This document shows positions 30,520 to 37,700 of a DNA stretch of 64,000 nt, one piece after another (the first letter of the stretch is position 1; the number at the start of each line of letters is the position of its first letter). The stretch is from Micrococcus sp. GTDB lineage: Bacteria; Actinomycetota; Actinomycetes; Actinomycetales; Micrococcaceae. A program made the position numbers and the translations under genes. The stretch is taken from assembly GCA_029961105.1 (NCBI GenBank), contig JASBVO010000008.1:62001-126000 (forward strand), read 5' to 3'. The notes beneath the pieces were generated by a model, which made no database searches, was not told the DNA's origin, and worked only from the letters and a program-made list of their open reading frames with translations.

Positions 30520-31793
30520 GCCACGTCCTCCTGGTCCTGCTCGGTGGCCAGAACCTGCTGGTCGGCGGAAGCGGTGAAGTCGATGCCGAACAGCACGTCG
30601 TAGTCGCTGAGCGCTCTCATCGGCACTGTTCCCCCCGGATCGGGCAGGCGGGGGCGGAGCCGGGCCGTGGTGTACTCCCTGCGCAACCGGCGGGCGGTTT
30701 CCACGTGGGCCGAGTCGGTGATGACCTGCCGGTCGGCCCAGCACCGCGGATGGTCGGCGACGATGGTGCCGGCGCAGACCACGATCACCCGGTGCAGGTC
30801 CACGCTGACGTCCACGAACCGGCCGATCGCCTGAGGGTCCACGGAGTAGTCGTTGGAGTCGATGCGCACGTAGTAGTCCCTGGGCAGCCGGGTCCGCCAC
30901 CGCAGCCCGGTGGCCGGCGGGGTCGGCGGCAACTCGGTCATCGCCTCCCGGTCCCGGGCCAGCGCCGCCACCGGTGTCCCGCCCAGGGAGCGGACGGTGC
31001 GCCGGTTCGCGATGGTCCCGGTCCACTCATCGAGCTGGGCGTTGAAATCCGCCGGGTCGGTGAACGCCCTGCCGGGCAGGAAGGAGGTCTCCAGGTACTG
31101 GTTGTTTCGCTCGGTCATGCCCTTGAACTCCGGGTCCCTGGGCGGGGCGATCACCATCCGAGTGGCGATGGTCCCGGCGAACGCGGCCACCGGGGCCAAC
31201 GGCTTGCCCTTCGGGGCGATCGCGGCCTCCCGGTCCCAGACGAGCGTCTTGGGCACCGCACCGACGCCGTGGATCAGCTGCCACATCCCGGCCAGCAGGT
31301 CCCCGGACTTGCGCGAGGGCAACAGCACCGCGGACAGGGCCCTGGAATACGTCAGCGTCATCACCAGCACCGGCAACACCTGCTCCTGCCCGTGCCCGAC
31401 GGGGATCTTGGTCGGCGGGAACCACAGGTCCATCTGCGCTGCCTGGCCCGGTTCATGGACCAACCGGTCGGCCGGATCCACGCCCAGGTAATCCGGACGA
31501 ATCGCCCGGAGCCGATCCTTCAACACGGTCATCGAGTTGGTCCAGCCGATCCGCTGGGCGATCACCGTGGCCGGCAGCCGCGGATACTCCACCAACAGCT
31601 TGCGGATCTCCGGCTCGAACGCGTCCACGATCGAGCCCTTGCCCGGTCGTCGGTAGGCCGGCGGCTCATCCGAGGCCAACGCCTTGCGCACGGTGTTCCG
31701 CGCCTTGCCCGTCCGCCGGACGATCTCCTTGATCGGCAACCCCTCGGCGCGGTGCAACCGCCGAATCTCGGCCCAGTCCTCCACAGTGATCAT
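30516..31793 (-). CDS. istA: IS21 transposase IstA
   Basis: The 425-residue transposase has an N-terminal helix-turn-helix (LPIKEIVRRTGKARNTVRKAL), an RNase H-like DDE catalytic core with Asp in AAQMDLWFPP, Asp in TLVWDREAAI and Glu in GMTERNNQYLETSF, and a beta-rich C-terminal part. I start at the ATG at 31793 (MITVEDWAEI). An in-frame GTG at 31784 has AGGAGG at better spacing and may be the real start. No frameshift or premature stop is seen. Confidence 0.94.
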   Translation of the reverse strand: MITVEDWAEIRRLHRAEGLPIKEIVRRTGKARNTVRKALASDEPPAYRRPGKGSIVDAFEPEIRKLLVEYPRLPATVIAQRIGWTNSMTVLKDRLRAIRPDYLGVDPADRLVHEPGQAAQMDLWFPPTKIPVGHGQEQVLPVLVMTLTYSRALSAVLLPSRKSGDLLAGMWQLIHGVGAVPKTLVWDREAAIAPKGKPLAPVAAFAGTIATRMVIAPPRDPEFKGMTERNNQYLETSFLPGRAFTDPADFNAQLDEWTGTIANRRTVRSLGGTPVAALARDREAMTELPPTPPATGLRWRTRLPRDYYVRIDSNDYSVDPQAIGRFVDVSVDLHRVIVVCAGTIVADHPRCWADRQVITDSAHVETARRLRREYTTARLRPRLPDPGGTVPMRALSDYDVLFGIDFTASADQQVLATEQDQEDVA

Positions 31794-31811
31794 GCCTCCT
31801 AGCATCATGCG

Positions 31812-31865
31812 AGGGGGTCAAGATTCACCCGCCGCTAAGGGGTCATCTTTCACGCGTCGTCGACA
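31812..31865 (-). repeat. IS21 terminal inverted repeat, istA side
   Basis: Read on the minus strand it begins TGTCGACGACGC and pairs with 29645-29698. It carries the istA promoter region between the repeat and the start codon. Confidence 0.9.
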
Positions 31866-32770
31866 CATGCGGGCTGATACGCAGAGTCTCTTCGTCGTTG
31901 AGTCCGTCGCCACCTCAGCTGGGACAACACTTTTCAGCATGCCGGCGGCGCTTTCCGACCATTACGCGCAGTGTGCGCAGTGGACAGCTCAGTGGATCCA
32001 CGTCTCCACCCCCGTTAAGGCCTCAAGCCCGGAGGAGCTTTGGAAGGAAGTCGAAACCACCGCAGGACTCCATCCACATCCTCTGCGTCATAATGGGACG
32101 GACTTCGAGCTGCGCTTGGTGTCCTTCCCAGAAGAACATTCGCAGACCACCATGGGAACAGGGTGGGTACTTCTCATCCGTCAATTGGGCAAACCGAAAC
32201 AACCCAAGAGCAAGAATCGTAAAGGTCACCCCGCCCGACAAGCGCTCACGCGAGGGCCATCGAACTATCACCTGATTCGTTCCGGACGCATTGGGCCGAG
32301 TGACATGAAAGCCCGGCTAGACACGGCACCGGGCCTGACCTCGAAGCGAGTACTGCTGATCGGGGCAGGGGCCATCGGCAGCGTCATCGCCGATCAGCTG
32401 ACCCGGGCTGGCATCGGCGGGCTGACCATCATCGACCAAGATGTGCTCGAACCGGGAAATCTCGTCCGCCACGCAAGCAATCTCTCCTTCGTGGGGGCTG
32501 CCAAAAGCCACGCAGCTGCAACCCTCGCCACTCAAGTCAACCCCTATCTCGAGGTTCGGGCGCACGTCCTCCCCGTGGGAAGCACAGTCTGCGGTGCCGA
32601 ACAGCGTGCCACATTGTCGGATGAGTATGACCAGGCGGACCTAATCATCGATGCAACCGCGGAGGTCGGGGTCCAACGCCTGACCGCTTCTCTTGCCCGA
32701 CAGGTCGGTAAGCCATGGATTGGCGCCTGGGCGACGAATGGAGCACACGGGGGAGCAGTTATCCGGGTGC

Positions 32771-32773
32771 CAC
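32771..32773. repeat. IS3 target duplication CAC, left copy
   Basis: CAC here is repeated at 34108-34110 directly outside the other inverted repeat. The duplication is supported independently by restoration of the ThiF reading frame on its removal. Confidence 0.85.
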
Positions 32774-32800
32774 GGGCCTTGACCCCGGATCTTGGACACG
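32774..32800 (+). repeat. IS3 terminal inverted repeat, left
   Basis: Twenty-seven bases from GGGCCTTGACC to TTGGACACG, exactly complementary to 34081-34107. Confidence 0.93.
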
Positions 32801-32812
32801 GGGTGTGTTTGA

Positions 32813-33709
32813 TTACGCGGCTTCTGGGAGGTTAGCCGCGAATTGGTTCTCGTAGGTGATAGGGGCCTGGTGGCCGAGGTAGGAATGGCGCCTGCGGGTG
32901 TTGTAGCGGACCGCCCAGCGGAAGATTTCCCGTCGACATGAAGCCTCATCGGAGTACGTCGTAGCGCCCGCGAGGGTCTCTCGTTTCAGGGTGGCGTTGA
33001 ACGACTCGGCCAGCGCATTGTCCGCGCTGGACCCCACGCCGCCGAGGGACTGGGCGACCCCCAGCTGGCTGCAGAGTCGGGCGAGGTCCTTGGAGGTGTA
33101 TTGGGCTCCGTGGTCGGCGTGGAAGACCGCCCCACGCAGCGATCCCCGGTCGGCGAGGGCGGCCTTGAGCGCGCCGGTGACGAGGTCCGTGCGCATGTGA
33201 TCGGCGACCGCCCATCCGGCAAGCTTGCGGGAACAGCAGTCGATCACGGTGGCCAGGTAGAGGTTTCTGCCCTCGGCCAGGGGCAGGTAGGTGATGTCGC
33301 CGACGTACTTGCGGTTCGGCGTCTGGGCGGTGAAGTCACGGTTGAGCAAATCGGGCACCTTCTGGTCGGAGGGCTCGGGGATGGTGGTGCGTACGCGGCG
33401 GCGCAGCCGGATCCCGGCGATGCCGTGCTCGGTCATCACCCTCGCGACGCGCTTGTGGTTGACCCGGTCCTGGGCCGGGACGCCGTCGTTGAGCTCCGCG
33501 GTGATCCGAGGCGCGCCGTAGGCCTTGTCGCCCTCGTGCACGACCCGGATCCGCTGCGCCAGTCGCCCGTCGACGGCGGCCCGCTGGGCCCGTGCCGGCG
33601 CGGCGGCATCCCAGGCGTAGAACGAGGACCGGTTGACCTCGATGACCTCACACAGCCGCTTCACCTCGAAGGTGTCTCGGTGGTCGGCGACGAATTGGAA
33701 GCGGCTCAC
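32813..33709 (-). CDS. IS3-family transposase OrfB (DDE integrase core)
   Basis: The 298-residue protein has an N-terminal HTH_21-type region (LCEVIEVNRSSFYAW) and an rve integrase core: Asp in YVGDITYLPL, Asp in VFHADHGAQYTS and Glu in NALAESFNATLKRE, ending with the TYENQF tail. The GTG at 33709 overlaps the OrfA stop as GTGA. In this family the active transposase is usually an OrfAB fusion made by -1 frameshifting; the OrfB frame is open well upstream into orfA, consistent with that. Confidence 0.95.
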   Translation of the reverse strand: MSRFQFVADHRDTFEVKRLCEVIEVNRSSFYAWDAAAPARAQRAAVDGRLAQRIRVVHEGDKAYGAPRITAELNDGVPAQDRVNHKRVARVMTEHGIAGIRLRRRVRTTIPEPSDQKVPDLLNRDFTAQTPNRKYVGDITYLPLAEGRNLYLATVIDCCSRKLAGWAVADHMRTDLVTGALKAALADRGSLRGAVFHADHGAQYTSKDLARLCSQLGVAQSLGGVGSSADNALAESFNATLKRETLAGATTYSDEASCRREIFRWAVRYNTRRRHSYLGHQAPITYENQFAANLPEAA

Positions 33710-34038
33710 CAGTTCGTCTCCGAAGCGAAATACTTGGCCGCCTGGCGCAGGATCGACTTCTCGGTCTCGATTTTTGCCTTCTCTGCCCGCAACCGGGCGA
33801 CCTCGGACTCCAACCGGGCGACCTTCTCCGCTTGGGTCTCGGGCCTGCCCGGCGGCGTCCCGGGACTGGCGATCGGGGCAGTCGTTGAACCCGTGCCGAA
33901 CCGCTTGACCCACTCCGACAGGGTGCCCCGGGAGATCCCCAGGTCGTCGGCGATGCCCCTCAACGTGGCACCCGGGGTGGACTCGTACAGATCAACGGCC
34001 TGCCGACGGAACTCGTCGGTGTAGTTCTTCCTGGCCAT
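33706..34038 (-). CDS. IS3-family OrfA (helix-turn-helix, leucine zipper)
   Basis: The 110-residue protein begins MARKNYTDEFRRQAVDLY, has a helix-turn-helix (LRGIADDLGISRGTLSEWVKRFG) and a C-terminal coiled coil (KVARLESEVARLRAEKAKIETEKS). It binds the element ends and supplies the N-terminal part of OrfAB. An A-rich GCAAAAATC within the overlap is a weak candidate slip site. Confidence 0.93.
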   Translation of the reverse strand: MARKNYTDEFRRQAVDLYESTPGATLRGIADDLGISRGTLSEWVKRFGTGSTTAPIASPGTPPGRPETQAEKVARLESEVARLRAEKAKIETEKSILRQAAKYFASETNW

Positions 34039-34080
34039 GGACAGAATCTTCTCGCTTCCCCAGCACAATGCTGGATTCAG

Positions 34081-34107
34081 CGTGTCCAAGATCCGGGGTC
34101 AAGGCCC
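34081..34107 (-). repeat. IS3 terminal inverted repeat, right
   Basis: Exact complement of 32774-32800, followed by the second CAC copy at 34108-34110. Confidence 0.93.
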
Positions 34108-34408
34108 CACCAGCTGCTCCGTGGTGTTTTTCATGCTTCGAATGGGCACGGGCCGAAAATGACCGCCTTCAGCCTCCAGCGAGCTCTGCGCCCCTGACTC
34201 AACCTGTAGGTTGCGCGGAACCGACATTCACTGGCCCGGGACACGACCTCCATGAAGTGTCCATTCATGCGGTGCGAACCGCTCTGGCGGCATTGACTAA
34301 CAAGCCCACCCATGACGCTGCCATCTTGTCCCTAGTGCACACCAGCGGAGCCGACATACCCCAGTGGGATGCCATACCCCTAACCACGCACCCGGACTGC
34401 CAGCACCT

Positions 34409-34900
34409 TTGAGAACCATATGGCTAGGGAAGGGAATCGCCGCCACGCTGCTGCAAGAGGCGACTAGGTTCGCCCCCTTGGAAACAGGCGGAGTACTCCT
34501 TGGGTGGCGAGACTCAGAGCACATTTGCGTGACCAATCTCGTGGGCCCCGGGCCAGAGGCCCGGCACGACAAGAGGTCTTTCGACCCGGACGCTCAATGG
34601 CAAACGGAACAGATAGCTCGCCTCTATGCCGAGTCAGGACGGCGACTATCGTACTTGGGCGACTGGCATACCCACCCTGGATCAGTCCCAAATCCTAGCG
34701 CCCAAGATCGTCAAACCCTACGCACGATTGCTAAGCATCCCGCAGCTCGTTGTCCCCACCCCATTATGGTGATCCTCGGTCAGCACCAGGACGACCAATG
34801 GGTGGCTGCTGGTCATTCAGTCCTTCGCTACTGTTTGCCCGGAACACTCCGCGTCACCGGTTTGCCGCTTCAAATCGACGAAGACCTCCACGGGTTCTAA
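34409..34900 (+). CDS. JAB/JAMM (MPN+) metalloprotease, Cap3-like deconjugating enzyme
   Basis: The predicted 163-residue protein has the complete JAMM zinc motif: the upstream Glu in PLETGGVLLGW and HTHPGSVPNPSAQD preceded by LGDW (two His, Ser and Asp). Next to an E1-like gene this is the arrangement of bacterial ubiquitin-like systems, where the JAB enzyme removes a conjugated protein from its target (Cap3 in type II CBASS, BilD in Bil). A TTG at 34409 overlaps the ThiF stop as TTGA and gives the usual short first strand; an ATG at 34364 would overlap the ThiF gene by 49 bases. The gene is intact although its partner is disrupted. Codon use is less GC-rich than the chromosome. Confidence 0.82.
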   Translation: MRTIWLGKGIAATLLQEATRFAPLETGGVLLGWRDSEHICVTNLVGPGPEARHDKRSFDPDAQWQTEQIARLYAESGRRLSYLGDWHTHPGSVPNPSAQDRQTLRTIAKHPAARCPHPIMVILGQHQDDQWVAAGHSVLRYCLPGTLRVTGLPLQIDEDLHGF

Positions 34901-35189
34901 CGCCTATCCAGCTCCCCATATCAATGTGGAACGCCCTGGGCCTGATAATGGCTCGTTCTATTGGATTCCGGCCAGGATCGGGTCGGTCCGGTTTGTAGCA
35001 CAGAACGTTCCCTCAACGACATGCTTCCGAGCCTCCCGCAAGGGGAACCCCCACCGGCCGCAGCCGCAACCGACATCGACGAACGGCGGCACGCCTTAGG
35101 CAGCGTCCCGGATGCCACGTCCGGTGGTCCGTCCCGCGACGGCACGTCATACGGCACGCCTCCGGGCAGGTCACCATCTGCGTCGCGGT
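34901..35189. other. Intergenic DNA between the JAB gene and the IS256 element
   Basis: I see no convincing gene in these 289 bases. Short open frames on both strands have no recognisable motifs or ribosome sites. GC content rises from the low level of the JAB gene to high values by 35,050, so a junction between foreign and other DNA may lie here. Confidence 0.4.
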
Positions 35190-35197
35190 CCGGACTC
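35190..35197. repeat. IS256 target duplication CCGGACTC, left copy
   Basis: The octamer is repeated at 36580-36587, immediately outside the other inverted repeat. The 8-bp length is characteristic of IS256. Confidence 0.93.
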
Positions 35198-36579
35198 GGG
35201 ACTGTCCGATAAACGGTGGGTGGGGTCCGGCGGTTTTCATCAGTGAGTGGTTTTCTCGAACCGTCCGGCGAACGTGATCGCAAACGCGTTCAGCGCCGGC
35301 TTCCATTTCATCACCCAGCGTGCTCTACCGCCGCCGGTCGGATCAAGAGACCGGGTAACCAGGTAGAGACACTTCAGCGCGGCGGCCTCGTTCGGGAAGT
35401 GGCCCCGGGCCCGCACGGCCCTCCGGTAGCGGGCGTTGATCGACTCGATCGCGTTGGTCGTGCAGATCACCCGCCGGATCTCCACGTCGTATTCCAGGAA
35501 CGGCACGAACTCCGCCCAGGAGGACTCCCAGAGCTGCACGATCGCCGGATACCGCTGGCCCCACTCGGCCGTGAATTCGGCGAACCGGTCCTTCGCCGCC
35601 TGCTCCGACGGGGCGGTGTAGACCGGCTTGAGGGCCTTGACGATCCCATCGCGGTGTTGCCGGCCGGCGTAGCGGAAGCTGTTGCGGATCAGGTGCACGA
35701 TGCACTGCTGCACCACCGTCCGCTCCCACGTGGTGGTGATCGCCTCCGGCAGGCCCTTGAGCCCATCACAGACCGCGATGAGCACGTCCTCCACGCCCCG
35801 GTTCTTCAGTTCGGAGAACACTTGTAGCCAGAACCGGGCCCCCTCGGCACCGTCACCGGCCCAGATGCCCAGGATCTCCCGTTCCCCGTTCGTGGTCACG
35901 CCCATGACCACGTAGAACGGAGTGTTCCGGACCTGACCGTCCCGCACTTTGACCACGATGGCGTCCACGAAGATCACCGGGTAGAGCGGGTCCAGCGGCC
36001 GGGAGGACCACTCCGCGAGTTCCCCGGCGACCTTCTCCGTGATCCTCGAGATGGTGTCCTTGGAGACCGTGGCTCCGTAGACCTCCTCGAAGTGCGCGGC
36101 GATCTCCCCGGTGGTCAAACCCCGGGCGGACAGCGAGAGCACGATCTGGTCGATGCCGTCCAGGCGGCGTTTGCGCTTGGGCACGATCACCGGTTCGAAG
36201 GATCCGTCCCGATCCCGCGGCACTTCGATCTCCACGGGCCCAATCTCGGTGAGCACGGTCTTGGATCGGGTGCCGTTGCGCATGTTCGCCGCGATCGGGG
36301 TCTCGCCGTGTTCGTGCCCCAGGTGCTCCGTTAGTTCCGCCTCGAGCGCGGTTTCGAGGACGTTCTTGGTGAGCTGGTTCAGCAGCCCGCCGGGCCCGAC
36401 CAGGCTCACGCCTTGCTCCTTGGCCTGGGCCAGCAGCTTCTCGGCCAGTTCCTTGTGGTCGATGATCTCTCCGGTCACGGGATCGATCATCGCTTCTGTT
36501 GCTTCGGTCGTGGACTCTGACACGGCCGTCTCCTTTCGGATCAGGCCGGACCTTCACACACCGTTTTTCTTACAGTCCC
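35198..36579 (-). mobile_element. IS256-family insertion sequence (1,382 bp)
   Basis: The element has imperfect inverted repeats beginning GGGACTGT at both ends (35198-35234 and the complement of 36543-36579, with shared AAACGGTG and GGTCCGG blocks). It carries one transposase gene and is flanked by an 8-bp duplication CCGGACTC. Insertion appears clean and probably recent. Confidence 0.95.
35240..36523 (-). CDS. IS256-family (Mutator-like) transposase
   Basis: The 427-residue DDE transposase has the family features: N-terminal ETALEAELTEHLGHEHGE, NGTRSKTVLTEIGPVEIEVPRDRDGSFEP, first Asp in PVIFVDAIVVKVRDG, second Asp in IAVCDGLKGLPEAI followed by CIVHLIRNS, and catalytic Glu in RRVICTTNAIESINARYRRAV. 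Length is standard and no frameshift is seen. A GAAAGGAGACGG ribosome site precedes the ATG. Confidence 0.97.
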   Translation of the reverse strand: MSESTTEATEAMIDPVTGEIIDHKELAEKLLAQAKEQGVSLVGPGGLLNQLTKNVLETALEAELTEHLGHEHGETPIAANMRNGTRSKTVLTEIGPVEIEVPRDRDGSFEPVIVPKRKRRLDGIDQIVLSLSARGLTTGEIAAHFEEVYGATVSKDTISRITEKVAGELAEWSSRPLDPLYPVIFVDAIVVKVRDGQVRNTPFYVVMGVTTNGEREILGIWAGDGAEGARFWLQVFSELKNRGVEDVLIAVCDGLKGLPEAITTTWERTVVQQCIVHLIRNSFRYAGRQHRDGIVKALKPVYTAPSEQAAKDRFAEFTAEWGQRYPAIVQLWESSWAEFVPFLEYDVEIRRVICTTNAIESINARYRRAVRARGHFPNEAAALKCLYLVTRSLDPTGGGRARWVMKWKPALNAFAITFAGRFEKTTH

Positions 36580-36587
36580 CCGGACTC
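36580..36587. repeat. IS256 target duplication CCGGACTC, right copy
   Basis: Matches 35190-35197. Confidence 0.93.
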
Positions 36588-36617
36588 GGCGTCACATAGA
36601 TCCGTGGCCGGCGGTGG

Positions 36618-37219
36618 TCATCGGCGGGCCAGTACCTTCTGTCCGGCCTCGCGGAGTTCACCGGTGGGGGGGAGACATGGCGGTAGAGCGTCTGGCGGGT
36701 GACGCACAGCTCTTTGCACAGGGCGCCGACGTTGGTGTCTGTCTAGCCCATCGAGGCCATGGCCAGGCGGATCTTGGCCGGGGTCATCTTGTGGGGCCGG
36801 CCGCCCTGGCGGCCCCGGGCCCGGGCCGAAGCCGGGCCGGCCTTGGTCCGTTCGGAGATCAGCTCGCGTTCGCACTCGGCCAGCGCGGCGAAGATCCCGA
36901 ACACCAGTTTGCCCGAGGCGGTGGTGGTGTCGATGGCCGCGCCCTGGCCGGTGAGCACCTTCAGACCCACCTCTCGCTCGGTGAGGTCGTGGACGATGTT
37001 GACCAGGTGGCGCAGGTCCCGGCCCAGCCGGCCAAGCTTCCACACCAGCAGGGTGTCTCCATCCCGCAGGGCCTTCAGGCAGGAGGCCAGGTGGGGACGG
37101 TCGTCGCTCTTGCCGCACGTCTTGTTCACATACAGGGCCTTGGGCTTCACGCCGGCGGCGAGCAGGGCGTCGCGCTGTAAGTCGGTGGTCTGGGAGCCGT
37201 CCGCTTTGGACACCCGCAT
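36618..37219 (-). pseudogene. Serine recombinase (resolvase/invertase) with nonsense and frameshift mutations
   Basis: The catalytic domain is intact: MRVSKADGSQTTDLQRDALLAAG, then DRPHLASCLKALRDGDTLLVWKLGRLGRDLRHLVN (the Arg-rich active-site region), and the long E helix ALAECERELISERTKAG. The frame stops at TAG (36743-36745) just before the DNA-binding helix-turn-helix, which continues in frame as TDTNVGALCKELCVTRQTLYRHVS. A CAG to TAG change would explain this. A run of seven C then shifts the last residues, GELREAGQKVLARR, into another frame. The nucleophile Ser is at or near the visible start (VSKADGS). An isolated catalytic domain should not bind its site. Confidence 0.85.
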
Positions 37220-37700
37220 GTACCCGACCAGCAGGCCGTACCTCCACTGTCTTTATTCGAATGTTTACGTGACAGGTCGTCCGCACATTTCAAAATCTGG
37301 GGATGCTGTCACATAACCCGTCATCTATTCTGCGTCTCGCAGGCGGGGCGAGAAGGATCAATATGACAGCCGATCGCGGGGGAGGGCCGAACCTTTCGCA
37401 TTCCCTTGCGCGGACATTAGCGACGGGTCAGATAACTGTGCGGAAAACCGGCCACACATCTCTGCGATTCACAACGAGGTGCGGATGGCACGCCGGGGAT
37501 ACGCGTCTCAAGCTCAGCAGTCGGCGGCGCGGACGTCAGGCGTGGGCTGCACGGACGGTTACTCCTGATGCCGGTCGCTCTTCGGCGGGCACGGGAGCCT
37601 TGCTTCCTTCGCGGTTCGGGAGCTGACCGGGTCGTTGGCCCGCAAACGTCTCGTGCCTCGTCCGGTCTGACGCTGACCAGCCGGCCCCACTCTGAGATGT
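37220..37700. other. Non-coding stretch between the resolvase remnant and the Crp/Fnr gene
   Basis: These 481 bases hold no recognisable gene. The first 100 bp are AT-richer and contain the dyad listed separately; the rest resembles decayed coding or transposon DNA but no family could be named. Confidence 0.4.
37269..37312. other. Possible resolvase recombination (res) site dyad
   Basis: GTGACAG (37269-37275) and CTGTCAC (37306-37312) form a perfect 7-bp inverted repeat spanning 44 bp, in AT-richer DNA about 50 bp upstream of the serine recombinase start. Res sites of Tn3-type elements lie in this position, but only one dyad of the usual three could be seen. Confidence 0.35.

Larger units (their letters stand above)
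29645..31865 (-). mobile_element. IS21-family insertion sequence (2,221 bp)
   Basis: The element has istA-istB on the minus strand and 54-bp imperfect terminal inverted repeats (29645-29698 and 31812-31865; about 44 of 54 positions match). Each end starts TGTC and contains two copies of a TGACCCC-bearing subrepeat, the multiple-site ends typical of IS21. No 4-8 bp target duplication is visible (left flank ends GGCTCC, right flank begins CATGCG). The flanking genes also do not match each other, so the element sits at a deletion or recombination junction. Confidence 0.92.
32774..34107 (-). mobile_element. IS3-family insertion sequence (1,334 bp) inside the ThiF gene
   Basis: The element is bounded by perfect 27-bp inverted repeats (32774-32800 and 34081-34107, outer end GGGCCTTGACC) and a 3-bp CAC duplication. 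It contains orfA and orfB in the -1 overlapping arrangement of the family. Length is typical. Both frames are intact, so insertion may be recent. Confidence 0.95.
31867..34412 (+). pseudogene. E1-like ThiF-family adenylyltransferase gene, split by an IS3 element
   Basis: Two segments, 31867-32773 and 34111-34412, join in frame when the IS3 element and one CAC duplication are removed, giving 402 codons. The first has about 150 residues without a clear family (possibly the end of an E2-like domain). An E1 adenylation domain follows: KRVLLIGAGAIGSVIADQL, IIDQDVLEPGNLVRH and VGAAKSHAAATLATQVNP, the ATP, Asp/Arg and Lys motifs of E1/MoeB/ThiF enzymes. The second segment supplies a putative zinc site (PWCFSCF and HPDCQHL) and VGCAEPTFTG. 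The gene abuts the IS21 end, so the true start may be lost. GC content is clearly lower than in flanking genes. As it stands the protein is truncated and should be inactive. Confidence 0.85.

Noticed and set aside
31867-32773. Thiamine or molybdopterin biosynthetic ThiF/MoeB
   Set aside because: The extra N-terminal domain, the JAB partner and the island context fit defence or Ubl-type E1 proteins better, though this remains inference.
34961-35197. Possible third gene after the JAB gene, about 80 codons, ending just past the IS256 site in the rebuilt sequence
   Set aside because: No ribosome site, no motif, Pro/Ser/Gly-rich composition, and overlapping frames on the other strand are equally open.
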